From Candidatus Dojkabacteria bacterium (GTDB lineage: Bacteria; Patescibacteriota; Dojkabacteria; SC72; JAHDCA01): a stretch of 38,496 nucleotides of DNA. A program made the translations under genes and the position numbers. The DNA is taken from positions 1-38,496 of the forward strand of contig JALWDW010000020.1 of NCBI GenBank assembly GCA_027036675.1, given 5' to 3'. The notes under the pieces were generated by a model, which saw nothing but the letters and a program-made list of their open reading frames with translations, was not told where the DNA came from and did not search any database. Positions 18,536 through 28,978 of the stretch are shown here, piece by piece. Numbering within the stretch: position 1 is the stretch's first letter; every line of letters begins with the position of its first letter.

Positions 18536-18562
18536 GGTTCGTATATCTGTCCGGCAATCCGA

Positions 18563-18907
18563 TTGCTTATGCTTCCAAAAAAATATCGTTTGGTTTCCAA
18601 AAAAGATTTCGCACGTATAGCGAAAAAAGGTAAACGGTCTTACGGCAAGCTTCTGACATTGGTATATATGCCCTCCGTCGAGGCAAATACATATAGATAC
18701 GGTATAGTCATCAGCAAAAAAGTTTCAAAGCGCGCAGTAGTACGCAACAAAATCAAAAGGCAGATATCGTCGTATTTGGCCGGGCGGATGCATCAAAACA
18801 AACTGCACGCCATCGACGCCATGATTTTAGTCAAGTCGGTACCGGATTCGTATAATGCTCTGATAGCGGACCTGGAGTATGTCCTATCTTCCGTACTCGA
18901 CGATTAG
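18563..18907 (+). CDS. rnpA: Ribonuclease P protein component
   Basis: LPKKYRLVSKKDFARIAKKGKR..., YGIVISKKVSKRAVVRNKIKRQI; follows rpmH. Confidence 0.92.
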   Translation: MLMLPKKYRLVSKKDFARIAKKGKRSYGKLLTLVYMPSVEANTYRYGIVISKKVSKRAVVRNKIKRQISSYLAGRMHQNKLHAIDAMILVKSVPDSYNALIADLEYVLSSVLDD

Positions 18908-21727
18908 CTTGGATAGTAGGTCTTCGGCCACGCGCAATTTATCTTTGTTCTGCTCGGTTCCCATAAATATGGCCAAATATTTTTTGGTTTTTGATGTGAT
19001 CATCGTCCGTTTGGATTGTTTGACGTTGAGTCGGCATAAGATACCGGTGTCATCGACATATGCATACTCCCCTTTGCGTGCAATCGTGTCGGCGCCAGTG
19101 GATATATCGTTGAAATGCGTATCTTTTTCAAGGATGGTGAGCCTTGGATAACCGTCAATTTTGTCTATATCATGTATCCCGATGGAGATACCGGTCAGAG
19201 CCGATACGTAATTGTACAAATCGACGATCGGCAATCCTTTTGGCAAAGATTTGGTTTCTTGCAGGTACTTGATCAATGCCGTCACGGAATCCACCACTTC
19301 GTCGGGTGATACGCCGTACTCTCGATTTAAAGTTTCATAGTCGCGCATCGTTGAGGATATATCTTCGTTGCTTTGCAATTGGGATAATAAATCTTCGACA
19401 GCTTTGGTGAATTTCTTTTTCTGCTCGGTATTGAATTTGCGTAAATGAATGTCAGTGTAGACTTTGGACGATATGAATATCTGGTCCTCGCAACATGTCT
19501 GTCGTACAAAGAAGGTTTCGTCGAACAATTCGGCAGTGGAGATACCTTCGGGGATTCTCGCACCCGCGGGTCGGTTTTGAGTATTGCGAAATACAGCGAC
19601 CTTGGTGTGCTCTTTGGTTAGATTCAGTTCCTTGAGACTCAATATTACCCCCACTGATTTGACTCCGTCCAGTGTCTTGACAGCTACCGAGGCTGCATCG
19701 CTGGATTTGGCAAGATCATGAGGGATTGTCCCGCCGGGTGGCACGTAAAAGATGAACTCGCCAGGTTGCAACGTCTTGTCCGTCGAGACGACTGTCACTT
19801 CATCATCCGCCGTATCCACGGTGTATACGGCATAATTGGCGTTGTGAGGGTGTTCCGTTTTCTTCTTGATCCCGGCCAGTCGGACGTCTTTGTAAAGTAT
19901 CGCCGGATCGAGCGATTCAGTTCCTTTATCGTAGGCTTGCAGGTTTGGTGTGTACTCACGTTTCTCAAAAAGGAGTTGTGATTCGCCAAGTTGATGTCCG
20001 GGTTCGATCGGTGTGCAAATCCAGCGGTCAACTCCGTCATTGTCTTTGACACGTGTCGGGGTGCCTGTATTCTTCAAAATGTCGTCGCTAGGGTCTTCGT
20101 ATGGAATATTCAAGGCAGATGCGATCCTCTTGCTCGCGTGTGGCAAAAATGGTTGCAATAGCTTTTGCAATGCGGCGACTATGCGGATAACATTGTATAT
20201 AGTGTTTTCGGCTTCAGGCTTGTTCTCTTTGATAGACACCCACGGGGCTTTGTCATTGAAGTACTTGTTTGCGTACGAGCTCAAAGCGACCACTTCGCTC
20301 AACGCCTTGGAGAATTCAGTGTTTTCCAGATGGTAACCGGTTTTCTCAAATGCTTCCGAGATTTTGTTTTCCACTTCAGGATCCAATTTGCCGTTTGGTA
20401 CTTTATTGTCAAATTTGCTCCTCGTAAAGGTCAGCGCCCGATTGATGAAGTTACCTATATTACCGACCAATTCGGCGTTGTTGACTTGTATCATTTCTTC
20501 GTAGCTAAAGTCGCGATTTGTTTTTTCAGGAGCGTATCGGGTGAGGAAATATCTCAGGAGGTCCGCTCCAAACATTTCCAACATTTGGTTGACCGGTATG
20601 GCATTGCCGTCAGATTTTGACATTTTTTTGCCGTTCAACGTCAACATATTGTTAGCTGGCACATCATACGGCAGATTCAATTCTTTTTTTTCCTTTTCGC
20701 CGGGAAGCAGATATTTTTTGTGTAATTTTTCATCTTGATATTTTTGGTTGAATGCCAGGATTTCGCCGGGCCAGATGATTGTATGGAATGGCACATTGCC
20801 GCCCGCTATGAAATAGTAATGTTTTGTGTTGTCGTCTTTCCAAAAGCTCTCCCAACCCGGTGCCGAAGGGTCGTCTTTTTGCAGTGTTTCCGACCACTCT
20901 ATAGCCGCGGACAGATACCCGATGACCGCTTCAAACCAAACATATATGACCTTGTCATCCCATCCGTCCACCGGTACCGGGATTCCCCATTTCATATCAC
21001 GTGTGATCGGTCGCGGTTTCAACCCTTGTCGTATCCATCCCAATGAAAATTCTCGCACCCATTCTCGCCAATGAGACGATTCTTTTTCCAACCAACTGCC
21101 TATTTTGGATTGCAAGGCTGACAGATCCATGTAGAAATGTTCAGTTTCCCGTATCTCCGGTTTGCTTTCGGATACAGTGCTACGTGGATCGATCAAATCG
21201 GTCGGTTCCAGATACGCTCCGCATTCCGGGCATTCGTCGCCTCTGGCGTTGGTAGCTCCGCAATGAGGGCACGTGCCGCGTACATATCTGTCGGGTAGGA
21301 ATTTTTGTTCTTGTACATCGTAAAATTGTTTGCTTTTCTTCGCTTGCAGATAGCCTGATTCACGCATTGCGTTGAAGAGTTTGTGTACGACTTCTTTATG
21401 CGTGTCTGTCATGGTGGATGTGTAGTTTTCGTATGCGAAGCCCAGGTCCTTGTACGTTTGAACCATCTCTTTGTGAGATTGCGTGGCAAGTTGCTTCGGT
21501 GTGATGCCTTGCTTTTCAGCTTTGAAGACTATCGGCGTACCGTGCGAGTCGCTTCCTGACACCATCAATACGTCGTGGCCTCGCAATCTGTGATATCGAG
21601 CGAATACATCGCACACTACGTATTGTCCGGCCAGATGTCCTATATGTATATCGTTGCTGGCGTATGGCCACGAGACGCCTATGAATAATTTCTCGTTGTG
21701 TGTGGAGGCTGTTTTGTCCGTATTCAC
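18884..21727 (-). CDS. metG: Methionyl-tRNA synthetase with C-terminal OB-fold-like and B3/4-like extension (947 aa)
   Basis: SWPYASNDIHIGHLAGQYVVCDVFARYHRLRGHDVLMVSGSDSHGTPI, KMSKSDGNAI, zinc knuckle CPHCG..CPECG; C-terminal KGLPIVDLYNYVSALTGISIGIHDIDKIDG...YAYVDDTGILCRLNVKQSKRTMIT. Confidence 0.93.
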   Translation of the reverse strand: MNTDKTASTHNEKLFIGVSWPYASNDIHIGHLAGQYVVCDVFARYHRLRGHDVLMVSGSDSHGTPIVFKAEKQGITPKQLATQSHKEMVQTYKDLGFAYENYTSTMTDTHKEVVHKLFNAMRESGYLQAKKSKQFYDVQEQKFLPDRYVRGTCPHCGATNARGDECPECGAYLEPTDLIDPRSTVSESKPEIRETEHFYMDLSALQSKIGSWLEKESSHWREWVREFSLGWIRQGLKPRPITRDMKWGIPVPVDGWDDKVIYVWFEAVIGYLSAAIEWSETLQKDDPSAPGWESFWKDDNTKHYYFIAGGNVPFHTIIWPGEILAFNQKYQDEKLHKKYLLPGEKEKKELNLPYDVPANNMLTLNGKKMSKSDGNAIPVNQMLEMFGADLLRYFLTRYAPEKTNRDFSYEEMIQVNNAELVGNIGNFINRALTFTRSKFDNKVPNGKLDPEVENKISEAFEKTGYHLENTEFSKALSEVVALSSYANKYFNDKAPWVSIKENKPEAENTIYNVIRIVAALQKLLQPFLPHASKRIASALNIPYEDPSDDILKNTGTPTRVKDNDGVDRWICTPIEPGHQLGESQLLFEKREYTPNLQAYDKGTESLDPAILYKDVRLAGIKKKTEHPHNANYAVYTVDTADDEVTVVSTDKTLQPGEFIFYVPPGGTIPHDLAKSSDAASVAVKTLDGVKSVGVILSLKELNLTKEHTKVAVFRNTQNRPAGARIPEGISTAELFDETFFVRQTCCEDQIFISSKVYTDIHLRKFNTEQKKKFTKAVEDLLSQLQSNEDISSTMRDYETLNREYGVSPDEVVDSVTALIKYLQETKSLPKGLPIVDLYNYVSALTGISIGIHDIDKIDGYPRLTILEKDTHFNDISTGADTIARKGEYAYVDDTGILCRLNVKQSKRTMITSKTKKYLAIFMGTEQNKDKLRVAEDLLSKLIVEYGR

Positions 21728-21805
21728 GGGGAAATTATATCATAAGAAGTCGGGATTGTTTGCCAAAAAATATGTTATACTATTGCATATATCACTGCCA
21801 TAATC

Positions 21806-22378
21806 ATGCCTAGGAAATTACTGCCGAAATCCATCAACTTAATTGAACCTTTGCATCCGCCTGATGATATGTGGAGCAATCTATCAGCATGGGTCATGAC
21901 AGTTGGCCGTGTAATATTGATATTTGTGGAAGTTTTGGTAATAGGAACTTTTGTACTGCGATTTCGGGTTGATAGACAAAATATAGATCTAACGAATAGT
22001 ATCAACGACAATGTAAGTATTTTATCAAGATCGTATTATCGTGATAATGAACGGAAGTTCACCAAGATGCAACAGCTTTTAGCTGATATACGTTCTTTGC
22101 AAACGAATCAAGAAAGAAACTCTGCTTTTATACAGCACACCAGTTCTCTGACACCCGAGAATATCCAACAATTCGGATATACATATTCCGATCATATGGC
22201 TACGTTGACAGTACACGCTGAGAATCTTGCAGATATAGCAGACTTTGAGAAACAATTAAAAAACGATTCGCAAATCGCCAAAGTAGTTGTTGCGATTACT
22301 CGCTCGTCCGAACAGGACGGTGTGATGGCGACTGTATCATTTGTAGATAAAGATTATTTAGACATTATAAATAAATGA
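21806..22378 (+). CDS. PilN-like type IV pilus assembly protein
   Basis: Short N-terminal LLPKSINLIEP, single TM, coiled region; followed by a PilO-like ORF overlapping by 4 nt. Confidence 0.6.
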   Translation: MPRKLLPKSINLIEPLHPPDDMWSNLSAWVMTVGRVILIFVEVLVIGTFVLRFRVDRQNIDLTNSINDNVSILSRSYYRDNERKFTKMQQLLADIRSLQTNQERNSAFIQHTSSLTPENIQQFGYTYSDHMATLTVHAENLADIADFEKQLKNDSQIAKVVVAITRSSEQDGVMATVSFVDKDYLDIINK

Positions 22379-23031
22379 TCAGTACACAAACGTTGGCTGA
22401 AAAAAATGAAAACCTCGAGTTACTGCATGATAGGAAGGGATCATTTATACAGTATTTGGTGTTTACATTGGTAGTACTGACAATTCTTATATTTGCCGCT
22501 TTGACACCTACCATTACTACAATCGTCAAAGTGCGTAACGAAATAGCTCGAAAGAAAGAACTCAACAAAATGTTGGAGGATAAAATTCAACAAATGGATC
22601 TATTGGATTCTCAATACATCGCAAATCAAACTACTTTTGACGATATGCAGCTTGTGTTTCCGGCTGGAGAAAACTATAGTCTGTTACTTGCTGATATTAA
22701 TAGGTCTGTATTGAACAATGGGTTCACTTTAAACAGTATTGCGTTTGCTGATGCCAATTCAAAAAAAAGATTTACAGTACTTTCACCCAAGTCAATAACT
22801 TTACAGATCACAGGAGATCCGTCCAGAATATTTATATTGCTTGATGAGTTACAGGATTACCCTCAAGCGTTGGAAGTTACGGGATATTCGCAATCAATCC
22901 CGACCGTGGGTACGACCAAATCTACTGATGAAGATGGTATTGTATCTGGACCGCTGGATCAGACTACTAAAGCCAGTTTCACAATAGATTTACGCTTTTT
23001 CAGTCCAAACAGAACTAATTTTTATGAATAG
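22375..23031 (+). CDS. PilO-like type IV pilus assembly protein
   Basis: N-terminal TM, coiled-coil, FPAGENYSLLLADINRSVLNNGFTLNSI..., start overlaps PilN-like stop. Confidence 0.6.
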   Translation: MISTQTLAEKNENLELLHDRKGSFIQYLVFTLVVLTILIFAALTPTITTIVKVRNEIARKKELNKMLEDKIQQMDLLDSQYIANQTTFDDMQLVFPAGENYSLLLADINRSVLNNGFTLNSIAFADANSKKRFTVLSPKSITLQITGDPSRIFILLDELQDYPQALEVTGYSQSIPTVGTTKSTDEDGIVSGPLDQTTKASFTIDLRFFSPNRTNFYE

Positions 23032-23040
23032 ATACCCTAA

Positions 23041-23310
23041 ATGAAAGATATACTAAGGCAAAGTTTGATAGTGATAGTTTTGCTGTTTATGATCGCTGTA
23101 GGTTGGTTGGGACTAAAGATCTTTCTTGCGCGCGAAAACTTGGATATAGATAAACAAGCTCAAGAGTACGTAAAAAACATGCCGAATCCGCTGGATGTGG
23201 AATTATTGATGGAGTTTGATAAAAGAGAGGATAACCTGCCGATAAAGCCACAAGAATTTAAAGATCTTGTAAACTCCTCTAAGATCGAGACTCCGCCAGA
23301 GAGCTTCTGA
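23041..23310 (+). CDS. Small single-TM protein at the end of the pilN/O-like operon
   Basis: 89-aa ORF with an N-terminal TM, 9 nt after the PilO-like ORF. Confidence 0.55.
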   Translation: MKDILRQSLIVIVLLFMIAVGWLGLKIFLARENLDIDKQAQEYVKNMPNPLDVELLMEFDKREDNLPIKPQEFKDLVNSSKIETPPESF

Positions 23311-23314
23311 TTTA

Positions 23315-24415
23315 CTAATCGTCGATATTGATATAATCCGACAATTTGTGTTTCAGAGATTTTTCTTTTAATTTTTTGAGGGCCTTGGCTTCTATCTGTC
23401 GAATTCTTTCCCTTGTGACGCCGAATTCGCGTCCTACTTCCTCTAATGTCCGGGCTACTCCGTCCTCCAAACCAAAACGCAAGTTTAGGACTCGCTTTTC
23501 TCGATCTTGTAATGTGTCCAGAGTATTATGCATTTGATTTCTTAAGTATTCGATAGTAGCTAATTTTTCTGGTGAGTTGGAGATCTCGTCTGCCAACAAG
23601 TCGGCTAAGACACTATCTTTCTCCTCTCCTATTGGTAGAGCCAGTGAGGTGGGATTCTGATTGATTCGCTTGATATCAGCGATTTTCTTTTTCTCGATAT
23701 CCATTTCTGTAGCGACTTCCATATCGGTGGGCTCTCTACCCAGACGGGAACGTAAGTAAGTGACGGTTTTATTGTATTTGTTGATTGTTTCAATCATGTG
23801 GACAGGTATTCTGATAGTTCGCGCTTGATCCGCAATAGCCCTGGTGATTGCCTGTCTGATCCACCACGTGGCATAGGTTGAAAATTTAAACCCTTTTTTG
23901 TAATCAAATTTCTGTACAGCACGCATCAACCCTATATTTCCCTCCTGAATCAAATCCAATAATTCCAAATTTCGATTTACGTATTTCTTGGCGTTGCTGA
24001 CTACCAGACGCAAATTAGCCGTTGTCAACAGGTCAATCGCTTCTTGATCTCCTTTTTCAATCCTTTTGGCGAGCATCACTTCTTCCTCGGCCGTAAGTAA
24101 CGGAATTTTGCCGATTTCATGTAAATACGAGCGTATGGCCTCGGTATTGATACCCGAATGGATCGTTTTCAAAACACGGACTTTTTGTTCGAAGGTCATA
24201 TTTGCACCATCTTTGTTTGACGTTGGTTCCTCATCTTCTTCATCCAATACTTCGATGCCGAGATTTTGCAATTCCAGATATACACGGTCAAGCAAATCTA
24301 TATTATCTTCTATGTTTGGTATGCGAGACAATATGTCTTGTTGCATCAGAAATCCTTGAGACTTGGCCATCTGAACCAAAGAATCGATTATTTCTTGTTC
24401 CTTCTTACTGGTCAT
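23315..24415 (-). CDS. rpoD: RNA polymerase primary sigma factor
   Basis: [75 protein letters not shown]; region 4 [17 protein letters not shown]. Confidence 0.96.
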   Translation of the reverse strand: MTSKKEQEIIDSLVQMAKSQGFLMQQDILSRIPNIEDNIDLLDRVYLELQNLGIEVLDEEDEEPTSNKDGANMTFEQKVRVLKTIHSGINTEAIRSYLHEIGKIPLLTAEEEVMLAKRIEKGDQEAIDLLTTANLRLVVSNAKKYVNRNLELLDLIQEGNIGLMRAVQKFDYKKGFKFSTYATWWIRQAITRAIADQARTIRIPVHMIETINKYNKTVTYLRSRLGREPTDMEVATEMDIEKKKIADIKRINQNPTSLALPIGEEKDSVLADLLADEISNSPEKLATIEYLRNQMHNTLDTLQDREKRVLNLRFGLEDGVARTLEEVGREFGVTRERIRQIEAKALKKLKEKSLKHKLSDYINIDD

Positions 24416-24494
24416 AATTCTTTTTGGTATAATTATGATAGTTTATATAGAGCAATTCCCAGTGAGGGAAATTTAAATTTTAGATATATAGTAA

Positions 24495-24872
24495 TTGGCT
24501 GAACCTAAGATAAAGAACAATAAGCCGAGAGTCGATTTACCAAAGTCCGATAAAACGGATTTTGCTACCAGGTATAGAATGTATATCGATAAGATTGCCA
24601 GATATTGTGATCGATGTGGAACTCCGTATAAAGTATCTGATCTGAATATAATTAAAGAGTCGGACATGACCAGTATTATACACTTCCGTTGCTCCAATTG
24701 TAAAGCTGATCATATCGCTACATTTATAAATCCATTGGGATTGAGTACACGCTCTCTTATCGTGTCTGATTTATCGCCGAGTGAGTATTTGCGGTTTATC
24801 AATATGCCTCCGGTACAGATCGAAGATTTGTTGGCGTTGTACGACAGTATGAATTCACGACAACGGTCGTGA
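24495..24872 (+). CDS. Small zinc-ribbon protein (TTG start)
   Basis: YCDRCGTPYKV...IIHFRCSNCKADHIATF: CxxC-CxxC spacing. Confidence 0.6.
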   Translation: MAEPKIKNNKPRVDLPKSDKTDFATRYRMYIDKIARYCDRCGTPYKVSDLNIIKESDMTSIIHFRCSNCKADHIATFINPLGLSTRSLIVSDLSPSEYLRFINMPPVQIEDLLALYDSMNSRQRS

Positions 24873-25043
24873 GGTTGCCCCCACGCCCTGCGGTTGGGGC
24901 CCCAGCCAGTGCAGAGCCTGCATCCGCAGTCGCAACTGCTCACGCTCCGTACGGATGGTTAAAATTTCGTTAGAATTTCACCCGTTGTGTGAGCCGGTGA
25001 GTCGGACGCAATGTGAAACCTAATTCTTCATCTGTGCTGTACA

Positions 25044-25072
25044 CGGTAGATCGTACAGCGAGCGATCTACCG
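25044..25072. repeat. Perfect 10-bp inverted repeat CGGTAGATCG-TACAGCGAG-CGATCTACCG
   Basis: Seen directly; 9-nt loop, no T-tract. Confidence 0.75.
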
Positions 25073-25250
25073 TAGGATGTGTGAAAAACCTATTAAGATT
25101 TCACCTGCAGTCGCAGAATTTGGTATTCAGTACAGGCAATTGCAGAAGGTAATGAATCGTACAAAGTACGACAGTCACATATGGCGAAGGGCGCCATTTG
25201 CCATAGGATAGTCTTCTGCCCCATTCAAGACAAGCAACGATAAACTTCCC

Positions 25251-28200
25251 TCAATAACTCCAGCTTACATGAATAGGTATATCAGTCTTTTGAGTGGTGA
25301 TTAATCTCATTGTATTGTCTGAAGTCTTTTGGAAGCTTCCTAGATCATCAAGTATCCAGGTTTTAGGATAGGTGATCTCCACTTCGTATATATCGGCAAA
25401 AGTACCGGGTTGTTTGAAGAGCTGTAGGTCCAGTGTGTAGTTGCGATCGTGTTTTGAGATAGGGAAATACGTACCTTCCTTACGGATCAGTTTGGCTTGA
25501 TATTTGATGGTAGCGGTGGACTTGACTGGCACATAGACGTATCCACCGGACACATGAAAAATACCCTTGTCATAGTTCAATAATATTTTTTGTGTGTCAA
25601 AACCGGAAATTTTGAGTATCTTGGCATCTTTGTTGATATATATTCTATGGACATCCGTATACGGACCTTCAGGGTAATGATCGACCTGCGAATCATTTCT
25701 CAGTATCGTTTTATAAGTATAAGTAATCTCATTTGGATTTGATATATCGATATACAACTTCTGTTTACGTTTGATAAAAAGATTCGCTTTGTTGCCACCC
25801 CAATTCCATTCAATTGAAAAAGGAGTATAAGAGTATTTTTTATTTAAGTGGCCGTCCCAGCCAGTGTCTGCAAATAGTTCATTGTTGCGTGAATTTTTAA
25901 AATGGACCAGTATATGTTTTTGTTGCAGTGCTTCATTGATAACATCGAAATTTTCTTTATAAGAAGCATACTTGGATGTGAGTAAACCGTTCACGACTTC
26001 CCTAGACAGATCTGACAAGAAGTCGGTTTTGTATTGTTCGCCGGGTTTAAAATTTCTATGAATTTTGAAAATTTTGTCATATAAGTTGTCGGCCGTGATA
26101 ATCTCTCCGTCTTTTCCTAAAGGTACCCCCCCCCATTTGTGAATTATCATTTGCAAGAAAGTAATGTCGATCGCTACAACTCCATTTACTCTTGGGGCAA
26201 TTGAGGCTTGTCGTGCAAACTTCGTTACGGTGCGTGATGTTGTTGGATAATCAGGATCCCAGTTGGCAAGTGACATATCCCATGAATCAATATTAAGAGC
26301 TTCTTGCATTTCCTTTGGTGGCTCGTTCACATATCCGTTTTTCAGTAGGTTTCCGTTAACGTTATATACGTCGTCTACGTAAAATTCGCGCAACTGTCCA
26401 TCTTCCATTCCGATCACTACAAGACTTGAAATCCAGCCACCCGTGGAGCGAAGCTCTGAAGGATTTTGCAAAAGTATTATGTATCGTTTGCGACCGTTGA
26501 TTCCTAAGATATCTGGTACTCGCGGTAAAAATACGAGCAAAGGTTTTATATCGTTTGCCGTCTTATGGTGGAAAGCTCGGTAATTTACAATCTTTTCCCG
26601 CAGAGGCCCTGGAAACTGATTTATCTCCAACTGGGACAAGAGCTCGTCGCTGTATTGTAAACTTAATAGTGAATCATTGAAAGATTGTGAAGCTTCTTGC
26701 ATGTCGACCAGTTCTTGATGGTAAGCAATTTGATTGTGTGGTCGCGGGTCATTGATGTCCAATGCTGGTTGAAATTTATCGATGTATCGTATATATGGTG
26801 TCATGCCGGCACTGAGGCTTTCACCGGATTTACAAGAGGACTGCAGACTGGATAAAAGTATTTGAGTATTTTGATAGAGAGGGTCTTTGTCCATGAATTT
26901 GAAAAGCCAATACAATTGGGATGTACCATTTTGAATCTGAGTGATATCGAGACAAGAAGTATGCAAGTTGGTATTCAATGCATCAAAATCACGAGTCGCT
27001 AAATTTTGTTTGAGAATGTCTCGTCTGAGATAAATCCTGCCGGAATATATACCAACACGCAATAGAGGGAATAGCAAGAAATAAAATATTGGTAATAAAA
27101 ATATAAGCCAGAATACAACAGGAATAATGTTTCTGCGTGAAAAAATTATCCGCGTTGTTTGCCATGCACCCTTCAAGAGTCGTATCAGCTTAGAAACTTT
27201 AAGAAGAACAACTCCCAATAATGTTGCATTTGTTCGTTTCCGGATTTTTCTGGTATGTTTGTGAGGATTCTGGATATGGCGAAGTGGTTTTGCCTGTCCT
27301 TTTTGTAGCGGTTGGCGAATTTTGCGAGTTTTTTTGTCGTGTGCTCGTCTCCCTTTCATAGCGGTAAGTGTTTTTGAGAGTGATTCCGTCAAGGTTGATG
27401 AGGGTTTCCAATGAAACTCAGTGGCATTTGGAGCAGGGATATATTTCTCTTTGCGAATCTTTTCAGGAGACTCTGATTGTACAAACTTGATAGTAGCCTG
27501 AGTCGGGGTTAGCTCAAGTAGTTTGTATGCCAGAGAAAGTGTTGTATATTGTTCGTCGTTGGCTAATGTGATCACTTCTCCGGTGAGATCATTGTTAAAT
27601 GTAAGTTGGACGATGCCTTTAACAGCGTCTTTGATATCAACCAGAAAGTGAGTATCCAAACCATCTCCAGGAATCTCTATACGGTGTCGTTTCAACAGGT
27701 CGGCGATCATTCGGGCCAATACTGGGTCATCGTTAAGATGCGTAATGTCCCCGATCGGTGTTCCCAAGCGCAATATACGTGTCTTTATCTTGTACTTGTC
27801 AAATTTTTCCGCTATAGTGCTTTCCGCATACTTTTGCAAAGCCTCCGGAGAATATTTGGAATCGGTCGAAGCACTCGACATTTGATACATATTCTTATGT
27901 ACACGTGCCGAGGAGATTAACGCACTTTTGATATCGAATTTAAGAGAAGCGTTGAATGCGGTTTCCAGGTAATTTGATTCGCGGATAAATGAAGTGCTGT
28001 CAAATTCAGTGTCTGGATCATCCAGGTAGTCATTGAGCAGATAAAACAGATAATCTATTTTGGGAATAGTTTTGAATAATCCGTCTAACCCTGTGAAGTC
28101 TATAAAATCAACATCTCCGTACGATTTGAATTGTTGTATGATTTTATCACTCCCAGATGTGTAATCTCCGATGACTATGACTTTGCTTCCGTGCGCGGAA

Positions 28201-28295
28201 AGCAGTTTAGTCAGCATCCGTCCCAAGTCGCCTTTACCGTGGACGATGATCGACACCAAATCTCCTTTTCCGAAATCAGTTAGTTTGCCTGACAT
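25251..28295 (-). CDS. Fusion protein: N-terminal NAD(P)-binding epimerase/SDR-like domain, TM, C-terminal DUF4012
   Basis: N-terminal IIVHGKGDLGRMLTKLLSAHGSKVIVIGD; C-terminal GRKRYIILLQNPSELRSTGGWISSLVVIGMEDGQL (DUF4012 signature). Confidence 0.82.
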   Translation of the reverse strand: MSGKLTDFGKGDLVSIIVHGKGDLGRMLTKLLSAHGSKVIVIGDYTSGSDKIIQQFKSYGDVDFIDFTGLDGLFKTIPKIDYLFYLLNDYLDDPDTEFDSTSFIRESNYLETAFNASLKFDIKSALISSARVHKNMYQMSSASTDSKYSPEALQKYAESTIAEKFDKYKIKTRILRLGTPIGDITHLNDDPVLARMIADLLKRHRIEIPGDGLDTHFLVDIKDAVKGIVQLTFNNDLTGEVITLANDEQYTTLSLAYKLLELTPTQATIKFVQSESPEKIRKEKYIPAPNATEFHWKPSSTLTESLSKTLTAMKGRRAHDKKTRKIRQPLQKGQAKPLRHIQNPHKHTRKIRKRTNATLLGVVLLKVSKLIRLLKGAWQTTRIIFSRRNIIPVVFWLIFLLPIFYFLLFPLLRVGIYSGRIYLRRDILKQNLATRDFDALNTNLHTSCLDITQIQNGTSQLYWLFKFMDKDPLYQNTQILLSSLQSSCKSGESLSAGMTPYIRYIDKFQPALDINDPRPHNQIAYHQELVDMQEASQSFNDSLLSLQYSDELLSQLEINQFPGPLREKIVNYRAFHHKTANDIKPLLVFLPRVPDILGINGRKRYIILLQNPSELRSTGGWISSLVVIGMEDGQLREFYVDDVYNVNGNLLKNGYVNEPPKEMQEALNIDSWDMSLANWDPDYPTTSRTVTKFARQASIAPRVNGVVAIDITFLQMIIHKWGGVPLGKDGEIITADNLYDKIFKIHRNFKPGEQYKTDFLSDLSREVVNGLLTSKYASYKENFDVINEALQQKHILVHFKNSRNNELFADTGWDGHLNKKYSYTPFSIEWNWGGNKANLFIKRKQKLYIDISNPNEITYTYKTILRNDSQVDHYPEGPYTDVHRIYINKDAKILKISGFDTQKILLNYDKGIFHVSGGYVYVPVKSTATIKYQAKLIRKEGTYFPISKHDRNYTLDLQLFKQPGTFADIYEVEITYPKTWILDDLGSFQKTSDNTMRLITTQKTDIPIHVSWSY

Positions 28296-28297
28296 AT

Positions 28298-28942
28298 TTA
28301 TTGAACTACGACAAACTCAAGTGGTATAGCTTGAAGTTTTGTTCGCACGTTTAGGTTATATCCTGGTTCGGTCTTGACTGTGAACGAGTCGCTCTCATAT
28401 CCTTCTTTGGAAAGGTGGATATTGTGTTCACCGGGTGCTAATGCGTAATCCTGCACTGGAAGAAATCCGATGGGTTCATCGTCAATCTCGACTTTTGTAT
28501 CTTCGGGCAATCCTGTAATGGATATACTTGATTTGGAAGGCGAATCGAGCAATTTTTCATTGAAACTTATGATGTAACCGGCGAATTCGCCATCCGGTAG
28601 TAAATCAACATTGATGACCACTTCGGCGTGTTCAATGACGTTGACTACAAATGTTTGTTTTCCATAAAACTTTTCATATTCCCCTATTCTTCTGAGTTCC
28701 ACCAGATGCTGCCCTATAGGCAATTGTGTTATCGACTGTGGAGTTGTGCCAAAGTCTTGTCCATCTATCTTGATATGTGCGTGTCCTTTTTGTACATTGA
28801 CGTATAATCCACCGGTTTGTGTTAAACCTGGGAAAAAGCGTGACTGAGAAGATAGTAAATCGTTAGGTACAAGTAGAAGCAAAATACTCCCTGACAAAAG
28901 TATAAAGAAAGCGAAAATCAGTGCAAAAAATTTGAATTTCAT
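28298..28942 (-). CDS. PEGA-domain membrane-anchored protein
   Basis: Two PEGA-like repeats: AHIKIDGQDFGTTPQSITQLPIGQHLVELRR and TKVEIDDEPIGFLPVQDYALAPGEHNIHLSKEGYES. Confidence 0.82.
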   Translation of the reverse strand: MKFKFFALIFAFFILLSGSILLLLVPNDLLSSQSRFFPGLTQTGGLYVNVQKGHAHIKIDGQDFGTTPQSITQLPIGQHLVELRRIGEYEKFYGKQTFVVNVIEHAEVVINVDLLPDGEFAGYIISFNEKLLDSPSKSSISITGLPEDTKVEIDDEPIGFLPVQDYALAPGEHNIHLSKEGYESDSFTVKTEPGYNLNVRTKLQAIPLEFVVVQ

Positions 28943-28978
28943 GGCTTATTATATGGTGTAATCAAGGCCGACGCAAGA

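Noticed and set aside
25044-25072. Intrinsic terminator
   Set aside because: Strong 10-bp hairpin but no T-tract on either side; listed only as an inverted repeat.
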